Assembly (NCBI GenBank): GCA_905250115.1
Contig: CAJNOI010000102.1
Span: 124,001 to 188,000 of the forward strand
Length of the DNA stretch: 64,000 nt
Direction of reading: 5' to 3'
Source: Adineta steineri
Taxonomy: Eukaryota > Rotifera > Eurotatoria > Adinetida > Adinetidae
Shown here: positions 23,851-35,208 of the stretch, piece by piece
Layout of the letters: each line of letters opens with the position of its first letter
Numbering within the stretch: position 1 is the stretch's first letter
Translations under genes and position numbers: made by a program
The notes under the pieces: generated by a model
What the model saw: only the letters and a program-made list of their open reading frames with translations
The model's database searches: none
What the model was told of the DNA's origin: nothing

Positions 23851-24732
23851 TCAGCGGCAGAGTATTTCGAATTCTGGCATATCCTGCATTTTTTCAGCCA
23901 TATCTTTGTCAAATCGTTGGTTTTGCTCGTCAGTCATGTATGATTTCCGATCGTTAACAGTTCCATTTCGAACAATTGTAGATGAAACTCCGGCTGTTAT
24001 TGCATTATCCATCTTACGTGTTGAGTAATTCTTACGGACTTTGTCAAAGTTTTTCTTCATATATTCATACGAAGAGAAGGTCAATACACGGTCTAATAAT
24101 CCATCCTGATCGGTCAAGTTAATATTGAGAAATTGAGCTATTCGTTGAATGACGCAACGTATATCTCGTTGCATCTGTTCATGAGAGATTATTAATACAT
24201 TCTCATGCTCTTTGTACGACCACATCGAACGTAAATACTGATAATAATCACCGTACGGTAATTTACCTTCCATAAAGTCATTGAAAAATGTATCAAATTG
24301 GCACTGATAATAATGCGATTGTTGATGTTTGACCAAAAATTGATAAAGTGAGATACAGACCTCTTTTGGATTGCGAATAACACAAATATACTTTGCTTGT
24401 GAATGGTAAGGAATACGATCAAATGGCAAATGGGTTTTGATCGAATATGGTCGTGATATTGTACTGACAGTAGATTCACCTACTCGCTCCAGATAAGGTG
24501 TTCGCATCAAATAGTCATTATTGTCCTCATCGAATGGTTTTCCATTGTTGATTAAACTGAACACTATTACTTCCATCCAAGTCGTGCCCGATTTCGGATA
24601 CGTTACAATGAATATATCATCGGGTTGAGCTCTGTATTCAAGACCTGAACGAAATTTATTAACATCGTAGTAACTTGGCGCGTGAAGACCATCGATCAGT
24701 TGAAACGATGTCGAGACTTGTTCGGTAGTCAT
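23851..24732 (-). CDS. Cytosolic sulfotransferase (Sulfotransfer_1 family)
   Basis: 293 residues from the ATG at 24732. An upstream in-frame ATG exists, but TTGTGTTGTAG just before ATTATTTAATCAACATG looks like a splice acceptor, so the lower start is preferred. The family moves the sulfuryl group from PAPS to hydroxyls or amines of small molecules. Visible motifs are TYPKSGTTW at residues 44-52 (5'-phosphosulfate loop), IKTHLPF with the catalytic His, RNPKEVCISLYQF (3'-phosphate binding), and near the C-terminus RNGTVNDRKSYM in place of the usual RKG-x2-G-D-W-K. The second Gly of that last motif is Asn and the Trp is Arg, a departure that may weaken PAPS binding. Length is normal for SULTs; the substrate cannot be predicted. 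Confidence 0.9.
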   Translation of the reverse strand: MTTEQVSTSFQLIDGLHAPSYYDVNKFRSGLEYRAQPDDIFIVTYPKSGTTWMEVIVFSLINNGKPFDEDNNDYLMRTPYLERVGESTVSTISRPYSIKTHLPFDRIPYHSQAKYICVIRNPKEVCISLYQFLVKHQQSHYYQCQFDTFFNDFMEGKLPYGDYYQYLRSMWSYKEHENVLIISHEQMQRDIRCVIQRIAQFLNINLTDQDGLLDRVLTFSSYEYMKKNFDKVRKNYSTRKMDNAITAGVSSTIVRNGTVNDRKSYMTDEQNQRFDKDMAEKMQDMPEFEILCR

Positions 24733-25002
24733 GTTGATTAAATAATCTACAACACAAAAGAAAAAGAATGTCGACAAAATGGGGATCGAAATTCGATTCG
24801 TCGAATTTTTTTTTCTGGATCGCTTTATCTAGAACCAATGTATCCGCAGACAATTTTCTAATGAGATTTCTCAAAAAACATCTAACTATGAATTGGAAAT
24901 TCAGTGTAACAGTTCTACTTTTTAATTAATAGATCATTTAGACATGTTCTTTCATCATTATCTGTATATGTTCAAAAAGACAAAATCAGACGTACGAAAT
25001 CT

Positions 25003-25667
25003 GTTAGAATCAGGGTTCCGAATAGAATTTAGAAGAAAAATGTTTCTGTACACCTTGTTTAACCTAAAAAAATGTTTCTGTACACTATGTTTTTGAATGC
25101 AGAGTGTACCAAAGTGTGTAAATTGAATTTAATTATAATCTTGAAATATAGAAAGTGTTCATATTTTTTGCTAATAAAGAATGTAAAACAAATGCATACT
25201 GAATAATACTAAATACACAATTAATACGCACACAATTATGTAATCTGACATGAATAGGAATATTTCAAAAAAAATATTTCGAAAAAAAAATAACATATTA
25301 ACATTAGTAACAAGTCTATCAAAATTTTCATTTTTACTATCAATTTCGTTTTCTTTTTTTTGATGATGCATGTCCATATGACATCACAAAACCATATTGA
25401 ATCAACTTTTATACTAAGTTTAATTCTACAATAATTGCACAATCATCTTGAACAATTCTCATCAAAATCAATCCATTGAAATTTAAACAGAAAAGAAATC
25501 AATTTAAGGCTTAAGAAAAAACAAAGTGTTAATTTTGTTCGCAGTGTACCGTGTACATTTTGTTTTTGCCGGCAACCTGTAAAACAGCGTGTATTTCAAA
25601 AGTCGCAAGTGTTTCACCCATTTTTCTTCTGCTGTGTACACCTACCATTCGGAACCCTGGTTAGAAT
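25003..25667. mobile_element. Non-autonomous hAT element, 649 bp, with perfect 8-bp target duplication
   Basis: Element 25011-25659, ends CAGGGTTCCGAAT and ATTCGGAACCCTG (inverted). It is flanked by identical octamers GTTAGAAT at 25003-25010 and 25660-25667. The inner region has repeated TGTACAC-type words near both ends. It contains no transposase; open frames near 25171-25442 are low-complexity. Confidence 0.9.
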
Positions 25668-27917
25668 GGTTGTCCCATTAAGATGAGATTTCAATCGCTG
25701 AACAAATACGTAATGCTCGAAAATTCTGTCCGAACTGTTTTCCTTCGAAGGGAGCCGGCACGTATAAGTTGATATTATTACATTGAGTACTCAGTCTATA
25801 GACATGTCTATGACGATACAGGAATATTTTTTTATATTACAGTATAAATACTAATGAAAAGTTAAAAAAAGTTCTATTTATTGCATCTGTCGTATGAAGA
25901 ACTTTCAACTTTGATGTTTATTTAAAGATTATGGAAAAATAAACTGGAGATTAGATATATGTATTTATTCAAGTGGTATATTATCGTGGATTATATATTC
26001 AACTGATTTCGATTGACGAGTCACCCATAAGCATCGTTACAACGCTTAATAAATATTCATTATAATTGGACAGCGAAAATCTTGTCTACTCGATTTTTCA
26101 AAATATATGAAAATAAAACAAACAATTGACTTTGAACGTCGACCCAACTTAACTATCAAAATCTCACTGTTAATAGAAATTCACGTGTTCATACTATTCT
26201 TTCATTCCTCTCTCTTTTCAGTTCTGTCCACATAATATACATACTATTTTATTGTTCTGCTGTTCTTTTTCGTTTTTTACATATTTTTACTCATTTTCAT
26301 TTGTCTCATTCTTATTCTTCTGTCTGCTCGCTATCATTTATATTCTTCAGTGGCTAGCACGCGATTCACATATTTTTTCTCATTTAAGCACTTCTGCGCG
26401 ATACAGTTCGCTTACAAAAATAAAAATAAGGAGTTTCACTGTTATATAAATATCTCATGCACACCAGATCTTACTCAACTGTATCAGTGTGCACGCATAT
26501 GTGTACATTTATTCTTACTTTGAAAAGGCGATGAGTTGGACGAGTGAGTAGTTTCGTCACTTGCACAGAATGAGAAGAAGAACACAAATGAATATATAGA
26601 ATGAAGAACGAGCACATTTTCGAAAGAGAATATTAAAAATATTTTTCTTTTTTCTATTCCTTTCTCTATTCATTGTTCTCATAATAAGAGAAAGAACGAA
26701 TGAGAAAATGTCTTCAATGTGTGTGCACATATATTGCTTAATAGTATAATTTTACTAGTTTTTGAATTTATCAAAAAGTATACAAGACTTGTCGATTTTC
26801 ACACAATAAAAAAGTTGGAATATAAACATATTCTCAACAATAATTTAGTCTGAGTATGTCTCTTTTATTTATAAAATCTTTTCAAATTTAATTTGTTGCC
26901 AGTTTTAAATGAAATTTCTGGAAATAAACTATAAAAAACATGTTAAAAATACGAGTTGTATAAATAAACAAGTTTAAACGTAGTTATAACGATTTCTTCT
27001 CTGCCTGGGATATCGTCAATCGGATTTTCAAATGAATGGAATCATGCTTTCCAAATTTATATATAAAACGATACAATAGATCCATTTGACGATTCACACT
27101 TTGCTTATTGTAAAATAACCTTTGCTAATTAGTCACAAGACAATTCGTCGCGGACAATTAGTCACATTGATCATTAAGCGACGAATTGCTCTAGAACCTA
27201 ATTTTTACTCAAAGCTATCACAATTTGGGACTAATATATGATAATTTAGACGATTACAAGACTGCTCACACCTATCATGAGGAAACTTTTTCTAGCATTC
27301 AACAGGCACGTACTATAGCACATTGGAATACAGTTCTAACATTTCAATAAAATTCCATTGATCACCTCACTTGTAATGTTTCTATGGTAATAAATACTGA
27401 ATTGAGAATCTCCAACTCACAAAATTCAGTCATTGGTGATTGAAGAAATATCAGTCACTCACTATTATTGCGAGTAAGTTTTATCGTTCTATCACTCCTT
27501 TCAAGATGGATTATGGATCTTGACTAGAAGAAATAGTCTTGAATGATCTATTGGTGAACTCGGAACTCTGTACCTCTTTGTTTTGCCATCTTAAAAAGAA
27601 CTGAGCAAATGAAAATATCGTACAATCAATGCTGTATGAATATTAGAACGACAAAAGTGGCTTTTAGTTTTGGAACATAAATTCGACCCATTCATTCTCG
27701 AGTCATCCAGTTTACAACCGAGTGCCATTTAGTCTAGCGCCGACATTAGTTATTAATCGTGCGGTTTCTCAAAAGTATCATGGGTGGAAAGTAACCTTGA
27801 GAGTGTGGATATAGATGTGAGCTAAGAGAGGAGACACTCACACCCAAGATTCGACTTTTTTCATTGATTTTCAATAATAAAACTTTATTTTTCTTTATTT
27901 TAAAATCAAAATTTCAT
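25668..27917. other. Spacer, AT-rich
   Basis: One TGTGGG-type element at 27796-27847, just past the 3' end of the next NHL gene. A stretch at 27120-27200 repeats the word TTAGTCAC and contains the mirror words ATTCGTCG and CGACGAAT, of unknown meaning. No gene is recognised. Confidence 0.5.
27796..27847. repeat. TGTGGG-type hairpin repeat (degenerate)
   Basis: Arms CTTGAGAGTGTGG and GACACTCACACCCAAG. Confidence 0.55.
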
Positions 27918-28963
27918 TCAGAAAAGTCTTTCAAATTTTTCAATTCGATCATTTCTCTGATCAGCAACATAAAGATTTCCTTTATCATCAAAAGATAAAC
28001 CACGGGGATAATACAATTGATTTAATTGACTTCCTTTACCATTTCCACCAACAATAAGTTCCCCTTCTTCCTTTCCTTCACACCAACGCATTACTCGATG
28101 ATTCCAACAATCTGCCACATAGATTTCACCCAAATCATCAACAATGACTCCTCCAGGATGAGACAATTGATTAAGATTTTCTCCTTTACCATTTCCTCCA
28201 GCCACAACTATTCCTTCTTTTGCATCTTTTCTCCATTTCATTACACGATGATTGTCTTGATCTGTTACATAAACAGATTGATCTTCATCAACAAAGATAA
28301 AAGTAGGATAGTGGAATTGATTGAGTTGATCTCCTTCACCATTTGCGCCTGCCACTACAATTCCTTCGTTATTATATTCACCCATTTTCCATCGTCTCAC
28401 TTCATTCTTGTAACCACCAGAAACATAAAGAAATCCATTTTTATCCATTGCCAAGCCAGAACAGTCAATATTCTGAATGAGAATTTGTTGCTTTTGATTC
28501 AACCATTGAATTACTCGTTTGTTATCATAATCAGCAATGATAATCGAATGATTTTGTTGATCAACAATGAAATCTGTTGGATAACTAAGTTGATCCATTC
28601 GATATCCTTGCCCATTGCCACCTGCAATTATTTGTCCTTCCTTTGCATCGTACTTCCACTCAACAATACGATCATTCCAAGAATCAGCAATGAAAATGTT
28701 TTTATTTTTATCAATAAAGATTCCTTGAGTGAGATTGAGTTGATTTAATTGTTGTCCTCTTCCATGTCCACCACCTACAGTGATGGCATTTTGCTTCCAT
28801 TTACGATTGATCTTATCTAAAATAGATGAAATTTATAGTTTTAAATATCGTGAGTGTGTGGATAAAAATGTTGCATCTATCATCCACCGATTCTCTCACT
28901 TACTATTCGTCGAACATGGACCATTTTGAGATGTTTTCTCACATTTTTCAGATTTAGTTTGAA
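27918..28963 (-). CDS. Third NHL-repeat protein, 5' end incomplete
   Basis: The main exon 27918-28816 has an acceptor (CTATTTTAG before ATAAGATCAATCG) and encodes six NHL repeats after a NRKWKQNAITVGGG start. A 60-nt exon at 28904-28963 (QTKSEKCEKTSQNGPCSTN) is bounded by TTCATAG and GTAAGT and joins in the correct phase 1. Further 5' exons, including any membrane anchor, are not identified. The propeller resembles the copies at 9 and 49 kb; blade 3 is the short one (GLAMDKNGFLYVSG) in all of them. A binding role for the propeller is family knowledge; the partner is unknown. Confidence 0.75.
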
Positions 28964-30129
28964 CTATGAAAATAATAAACTAATACATATAAACATATAA
29001 AATAGAATAGAAATCAAACCTGTTACACTAAAATATAAAATCAATGAATGTTAACAAAATTAATGACAAAAATCAATAATTATTTACTTGAGAATAATGA
29101 AAACGACGTAGTGGTAGATATTGATTGTATTCATAGTTGATTTTAGGATAAGAGAATATAATGCAAAAATATACGTTTTTATATCTAAAACCTAGACAAT
29201 ATCTTAAGCCAATATATAATTGAAATATAACAGCTGCATCTATTCACATATCAGTAGGTGGAAATTTGATCTTGCTTTCATTTCTTCTAATCTGTCTATT
29301 TCTATTCTTCGAAAAATCTAATAAAAATGAAATTAAAAACGGATAGATGATCATGCGATAAAGTTAAGATTCAAGTGGTATTAGTATATTTTCCAACAAT
29401 AAAATATTTATCAATAACAGTAAGAGAGTGTACTTTTAAGGTCCGTATTTATCAACCACAAAATTTTATTCTCTTTACGAAGATAAAAGTGATATTTGTG
29501 AGGAATAATTATTTTCAAGATTGGAGAGAACTATTGTATTTGCTAAGAAAAAGAGAATGTTTTTAGTAGTATTCCATCGATATAATATAAACACTTAAAA
29601 GAAAAGTAAATTTGAAGAAAAAGTCATTCTAAATGAAAAGACTTACTTCCAATTGTGTCTGACTTTTCAACTACATCCAAGCCATACCCATACCCGCGCC
29701 TACACGCAAAATAATTATTTTGTTTTTTGCATTTAGACGCGCTTGTATACAAATACGCGTTTAAACGCGGTAAAATCGATTTTGAACTGCGGCTGAACGC
29801 TACTATTCTGCGTTTTATGTTTACATGGGTTGAATTTCGTCATGCCTACTTGTTCATTCTCAGAGATGACTAGTCGTTTTTCGCAATTATCAGTTCTTCA
29901 AAATTTGAAGCTTGTTCGCAACGCAAAAAGATGATGATGATAGATCACTGATTTATGCATTTTTTTTTCATTCTGTCTTGTACATTTTACATATGTTTCT
30001 TGCCGTAATTGGCTCTGAGTTATATCAAGGTGAAACTACGTATAAATACAACCACTGTATCGAAAGTGGATAATTTTACCTGTGAAAAATATTGGACGAC
30101 GTTATTGATCGAATATTTACCAAAGAGAA
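28964..30129. other. Spacer, possibly with unlocated 5' exons of the NHL gene
   Basis: A C-rich half of the TGTGGG-type family lies at 29682-29706 (CATACCCATACCCGCGCCTA). No exon can be placed with confidence. Confidence 0.4.
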
Positions 30130-30166
30130 ATGTATTCAGATCGAAGACATCAACAACATGAACTAA

Positions 30167-31108
30167 TCGAGCAAAAAAACACATCGTAAGTTTCATCGAA
30201 GCGAACTATTTTTTCTCAATCATTTCATAATATACATAAATTCATATGATGATTATCGTCAGTTTGCTCTGCTACATTTTCAATTACTTTCAGCACTTTG
30301 TTCACTTGCTAATGATACAGTGAATGAAGCAATAACTGAATTTTCACAAAATACAATAACTAATGAAAGAGTACAATCTCAAGAATCTATTAAAACACAA
30401 ACTGACATTATTCTTTCTCGATTTCTTTTATCAACTCCTCGAACATTTAAATTAACTCTGGATTTTATTCGATATATAAATCAAGGGAATGGTATTGTTT
30501 CATCAATTTTTTCTAATTGGCATTTTGTTTCATCAGATACGGGATTTGCATATGCTGCTCTGTGGGCTGTTCCACATGCTTATAATAATAATAGTTGCAT
30601 TTGTGGTGCAAGTTCAACTTGTATCTCAAAAGCTTCATTTAATGGAATAACTATTCCTGGTTTGCATGTGGGATGTTATCCATTTGAATCACTTCTTCAA
30701 TCAACACTTGAATGTCTCTATAATATAACATGTATTAATCAACTCAAGTCTATGTATACACATTCAAATATGACATTTAATCCATTAAGTGATACTTTGT
30801 CATCTCGTAATACTACAGTTCAGTCTATAGTCAATAATCTTCTGATTGAAAGATGGGAAACTGAAGTAGTTTATGAAAATTATTATGCAACATGTGATCC
30901 TCTTTGGTGCACATATACATTTGATGAACAAATAAGTCCAATCTATACAATAACGATTATTATTGGTCTTTTTGGTGGTTTGACAGTCGTATTTAAACTT
31001 ATTACTCCTATTATAGTACGAATCGGATATTATATAATTAGATATCGTCGTCGACGTGTCAGTCAAGTTGTGACTGTAATGACAATTCAACAGCCGAACA
31101 TACTATAG
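30167..31108 (+). CDS. C-terminal part of an expanded bdelloid membrane-protein family
   Basis: The coding frame is sure from about 30248 (DYRQFALLHFQLLSALCSLA) to the TAG at 31108 and is open back to 30167; the true start is not settled. A short exon-like piece (30130-30185, MYSDRRHQQHEL, then GTAAGT) does not join in phase. The sequence has an ectodomain with paired cysteines (CICGASSTC, GCYPFESLLQSTLECLYNITC, CDPLWCTYTF), several N-glycosylation sites, one membrane segment (IYTITIIIGLFGGLTVVFKLI) and a basic cytosolic tail (RYRRRR). I recognise this pattern as a large family in bdelloid proteomes of unknown function, whose members are usually 600-800 residues. This one would then lack most of the N-terminal half. 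Confidence 0.6.
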   Translation, partial: SSKKTHRKFHRSELFFLNHFIIYINSYDDYRQFALLHFQLLSALCSLANDTVNEAITEFSQNTITNERVQSQESIKTQTDIILSRFLLSTPRTFKLTLDFIRYINQGNGIVSSIFSNWHFVSSDTGFAYAALWAVPHAYNNNSCICGASSTCISKASFNGITIPGLHVGCYPFESLLQSTLECLYNITCINQLKSMYTHSNMTFNPLSDTLSSRNTTVQSIVNNLLIERWETEVVYENYYATCDPLWCTYTFDEQISPIYTITIIIGLFGGLTVVFKLITPIIVRIGYYIIRYRRRRVSQVVTVMTIQQPNIL

Positions 31109-31472
31109 ACATGAAGAAAACTAATCATGGTGAAAAGCCATGAGTAGGAACTGAACAATCACCGATTGATAATAATTCAGCTAGACACTCTAAAGACGAA
31201 ATATAACTTTCGATAACTACTGAAAGTCACTACTGCGGATTTTGTGTTTGCAGATGAGAGTATCAGTATTCTTCTCATTCATCATCAGCACACTTACACT
31301 CACATTCATCCTCAAGGTGATTTTCACTTTGTGATGGTAGCACGTATTGAAATACGACCACTACCTTCATTTTGACTGTTTATAAGACGTTCTAGTGGCA
31401 CATGATTAACTATGTGTTCCATCATATATTGTTGGTTTTGCTTTAGGTACATGCTGCAATCAAAATAATAAA

Positions 31473-31538
31473 TCGAGGGTGTGGGTGTGGCTGGGTGTAG
31501 AATGAAGAAAGGACACCCAAACCCACAGCTACACCCTT
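31473..31538. repeat. TGTGGG-type hairpin repeat
   Basis: Arms CGAGGGTGTGGGTGTGGCTG and CACCCAAACCCACAGCTACA, imperfect pairing. Confidence 0.7.
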
Positions 31539-31690
31539 ATAACTAAACCGATTGAACAATTCTTTTTTTAAGTAAGAATTCTGCTGTTTCTAAATTTAAA
31601 GAAAAAGAACTATTCTTTATTTTTCAATAACAATGAATCTGAAAAAATAAGAAATAAACTCCTATTCTATAAACGGCTATTAATAACCAT

Positions 31691-31764
31691 CTTGAGGGTG
31701 TGGGTGTGTGTGTGGGTATGGGTGTGAATTAATTGAAGATAGAAACCCGCACCCACACCGTCAA
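31691..31764. repeat. TGTGGG-type hairpin repeat
   Basis: Arms CTTGAGGGTGTGGGTGTGTG and CCCGCACCCACACCGTCAA, preceded by AACCAT as in copies at 2.5 and 6.5 kb. Confidence 0.75.
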
Positions 31765-31913
31765 AATGTATAAACCGTGCGGAAAGAGAAGTGATGCTTA
31801 TCCATTAGTGTTTAAATATCACGTTTCATGATTTTTGGATAAAAAAACTTGTTTGCTGAAGCGAGATTCTCTTAGTTTGTGTCTCTCAACGATATGATAA
31901 GTCATCTGAACAA
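31763..31913. repeat. Left arm of an inverted duplication (partner 35468-35651)
   Basis: From AAAATGTATAAACC to GTCATCTGAACAA this is the inverse of 35468-35651, at high identity apart from a roughly 33-bp extra segment in the partner. The 7TM receptor gene lies between the two arms. Confidence 0.85.
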
Positions 31914-32169
31914 GATCCTTTTATTCTTTATATTCCTTTTTCTAAGAGAATGTAGTTTTTAGACATATTTAGTTTATTGGAAAAGATTAGTAACTACATA
32001 AAACTGCGTGGAACATAATTCTATTCAAGCACGTTAAAACACAACACTTAAGAGAAAATATATTGGGGAGGAAAATCACAATATAGAGAAGATCGCACAA
32101 AAGTAAATGATGATATAAATAGAATTGTTTAATAAAATAATTTATTTTGCAGAGATGTATTATATTAAA

Positions 32170-33174
32170 TTATGCCAATCTATTCATTGGTATATCTCTT
32201 CTTGTATGTGTAACAGGGACTATATGATGTGGCTGTCTCCGTACTACGTCTAATAATTTTTCTTTCATTGTTTTTCGTAAATCAGGAAATTGACTTAATA
32301 ATATGAATGGAAACAGAAAAACAACGAAGTATTCAAGAAAAAAGATATAAAGCTGAGCTTCTGCTCCATCTTCCGCCGGTAAACCACATAAATGTGCAAG
32401 AAGTAACATACTGCCTGGAATATCTATACCAATATTTAAGCTTGAAACCAAAACTAATTGAATAATCATTCGTCGTTGCTTACGCCATTGATTAGATTGA
32501 CGAAGTCGTCGTTTTTGCATTTGAACACGTAAAATAAGAGCAATACTAGCAATACCTTCTAAGAGAACTGGCATAATTGTATGTACAATAGATTCCCACA
32601 CACCAAGAATACCATAAGACTCATAGCATGGTGATTGACCACATACGGGAACTGTATAAAGATAGTTATTCTCACAAGGTAAAAGAAAAACAACAATCAA
32701 ATAGAAGAGAAGAAGATATGTGACTAAAATAATCAAAGGAAGATAATGAAAGAAGAAACGTCCTCTTCGATTTAAAAGCAATCGATCATGAAATATAAGA
32801 ATATGTCGTTCGACTGCTAACCAAGCCATGAGTACGAGTTCACCAGCATAGCAGCCATAATCAACAAACCACCAAATAAGACATACAATTGGTTGTGATG
32901 GTAGAATAGACCCATACGAAAAGAATATAAGATAAAAAGTAATATCTATTAATTGAACTGGTAAATTACAGATTAATATGACAAGAATGGTATGATTATG
33001 TAATGCATGTCGTTGAGTTCGATTCATTATAATATGAATAATAAGACAGAAGCTACAAACTACTGATGGAATATCGCATGAAAGCATCAACCAGAAACGG
33101 ACTGGACGTGGAATAGATACTTCCGGAAAACTGAACGAGTCACCATCATTGTCTGAACTGTTTCCAAATGACAT
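32170..33174 (-). CDS. Orphan 7TM receptor (rhodopsin-like, bdelloid-expanded type)
   Basis: 334 residues, single exon, ATG at 33174. The N-terminus is short and acidic with one glycosylation site (NSSDN), followed by seven hydrophobic segments: about 28-50, 62-88, 97-120, 142-165, 190-215, 240-262 and 275-300. The end of TM3 reads W-L-A-V-E-R-H, the equivalent of the D/E-R-Y motif. A Cys in the loop before TM3 and Cys in extracellular loop 2 (PVCGQSPCYES) suit the usual disulfide. TM6 and TM7 lack a clear CWxP or NPxxY. The ligand is unknown; G-protein coupling is inferred. It shares the ERH-L-IFH pattern with the receptor at 61.7 kb. Confidence 0.85.
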   Translation of the reverse strand: MSFGNSSDNDGDSFSFPEVSIPRPVRFWLMLSCDIPSVVCSFCLIIHIIMNRTQRHALHNHTILVILICNLPVQLIDITFYLIFFSYGSILPSQPIVCLIWWFVDYGCYAGELVLMAWLAVERHILIFHDRLLLNRRGRFFFHYLPLIILVTYLLLFYLIVVFLLPCENNYLYTVPVCGQSPCYESYGILGVWESIVHTIMPVLLEGIASIALILRVQMQKRRLRQSNQWRKQRRMIIQLVLVSSLNIGIDIPGSMLLLAHLCGLPAEDGAEAQLYIFFLEYFVVFLFPFILLSQFPDLRKTMKEKLLDVVRRQPHHIVPVTHTRRDIPMNRLA

Positions 33175-34878
33175 TATTCAATAAAATAAAAAAGTTTTCA
33201 ATGTAAATTAAATAAATAGAAGAAGATTTTTGACAAAGAATGATATCAAATAATACTTTGCGATTATTTTCTGTAGAGTTACAGTTGTGTTAGTTTCAAT
33301 CAGTTGTCTCAGAAAATAATAAACTGCTTGATTGTTGTTTGTGAATATTAATGTATCTAATAAAAGGAATAAGAAAAAAAACAACGTTTATATTTTTCTC
33401 ACTCTGAATCAACGATGGATAAAGATTAATATATAATGAAATGTGAAACAAAATAATTTCTTTACCTCTTCAGAAGTTTTCTTCCTTTTATTATTTTTTC
33501 TATTTTTAATGCGATGTAAAGTAAAATATTTAAGAGAGACTTTACGAGAAGCTCGCCAAACCAACATATAGACCATCTGAAGCTATATTTTAGCTTTTGA
33601 TCTTTTATATTTCGTTGGGAACGCTATAGTGTGTACATAGAAAATCCAAAATATTAGGGTCGCATGTTAATGTAGTCATGAAGAAACGCTTGACACAAGT
33701 GAAACACTCACATCGAATCTATTGAAAATCTGTTGATTTTTTTGATAAAATAAAGATTCTTTTTTACTCATACACTATTCTATTGCTATTAAAAAATATA
33801 GAAAGATCATATGATAATTCTCTCACTGATAATTTTACGTGTCAACATTAAACTGAGCTCCCGCCTATGATTAATGTTTGCGAAATTGTGTAATACTCCT
33901 GATATTTTTACCGGAGTAAGATCTTCTACAACACTCATCTAGTTCAATTGATACTGGGAATCAAAAGCAGAGCCTTGTCTATCACAGACAATGCTCTTAC
34001 CAACTGTACTATATCGACGTATACCTTATCCCTATCAAAGATATTCAGTGCGTACGATTTTAAAGAAGCTGTGAACGTGGATGATCTTTATATAATCCTC
34101 GTACGATAATCCACATTCTCTTACCTTCATATAATAATTGGTAGGTAAAAATCCGCCAGTGGTAGATTAGTATATGATCTCCTTACACTACTTACACTTC
34201 GTTTACTCCGTTAGTGGTAGGATCAAGGTATTTAAAGCCACACCCACACCATACCAGTAACGCACGTTCGAGGACTCGCTCAACTGGTTCTCGTAGAAAT
34301 TATGTTTCTGAACTATCAGTAAACTATTTATTTATATAGTTTCATCATTTCACTTGAAGTTTTTCTTTAGAGTAAAGTTTATCAACTATTACGGTATGGG
34401 GCACCAACCTATATATTTCTATTTATAATACTTATTTATACACTTAAGTATTGTCGATATTCAAGAGCTAAAGACTTTCTTTAAAAGACCACCCGTTAAC
34501 TACAAAATGGTTCTCAAGAAGATCCTAAAAACTAATATCCGATTCGTGTTCCTCGACCTCGATCACCCTTCGGTCAAGTTTTATGGAAAATGGTACCTTT
34601 TATTATTTTTGGACTAATTAGTGTAATGCGAATAGACAAGCAAGCAAACAATTTATTCTTCCTACACTCTTCTTTACGAGAAAGAGAATATATATATAAT
34701 TGCTAGCGAGAGAAAAACAAAGCAAAAAAGAAAAGGATATAAATAATGGCAGTCAGAAATAAGATAAAATATAAAAAAATTGTTCCAGACATTTCTTCTC
34801 ATATAGGTAGAAAAGAAATGAATTAATTCTAAGAACATTTTCTCCTAACAAAAAATGAAGTAAACTAGCCATTTTAAG
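33175..34878. other. Spacer with tRNA-like relic
   Basis: Contains a tRNA-like relic (33947-34018), a C-rich half of the TGTGGG-type family (34238-34254) and, at about 34656-34702, a copy of the flank of the 157-bp tandem repeat at 2.56 kb. No protein gene. Confidence 0.5.
33947..34018 (-). pseudogene. tRNA-like pseudogene or tRNA-derived relic
   Basis: On the minus strand the A-box-like TAGTACAGTTGGTAAGAGC is followed by a 5-bp anticodon stem (TTGTC/GACAA) with a 7-base loop, and a 3' region TTTTGATTCCCAG resembling a B box. The acceptor arms (GTCGATA / TATCAAT) pair at 6 of 7 positions, counting one wobble pair. The T stem is spoiled and the base before the anticodon is G instead of T, so it is probably not functional. 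Confidence 0.5.
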
Positions 34879-35208
34879 GGTAGCTACAGTGGCGAATTTA
34901 GGGGGGGGGCGATCGCCCCCATCGCCCTCCCCCCTTCCGAATTATTTGATTTTTTACAGCAAAAATGAACGAAAAAATAGGTTCACACTACTTCGATTGG
35001 ACTCAAAAAATAGCTTTTAACCAAAATCGCCACCCCCTCCATACTCAAAAACAAAAAAAATCCCCCACACCCTCCTGAGGTATCGCTCCTTCATACTCAA
35101 AAATAAGAAAAATACCCCACCCCCCCCCCCGCCATTGCCCCCCCCCCCCCCAAAAAAAAAAAATCGCCCCCCCCCTTCCAAAATCCTAGATCCGCCACTG
35201 GGTAGCTA
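34879..35208. mobile_element. Non-autonomous hAT element, 314 bp, with perfect 8-bp target duplication
   Basis: Element 34887-35200, ends CAGTGGCGAATTTAG and CTAGATCCGCCACTG (near-perfect inverse), flanked by identical octamers GGTAGCTA at 34879-34886 and 35201-35208. The interior is dominated by long G and C runs and CCCCCAC-rich words. It is too short to code for a transposase. Confidence 0.9.

Larger units (their letters stand above)
31109..32169. other. Spacer with three TGTGGG-type elements and one arm of an inverted duplication
   Basis: Half element 31283-31317, hairpins 31473-31538 and 31691-31764, then the left arm of the inverted duplication 31763-31913. No gene. Confidence 0.6.
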
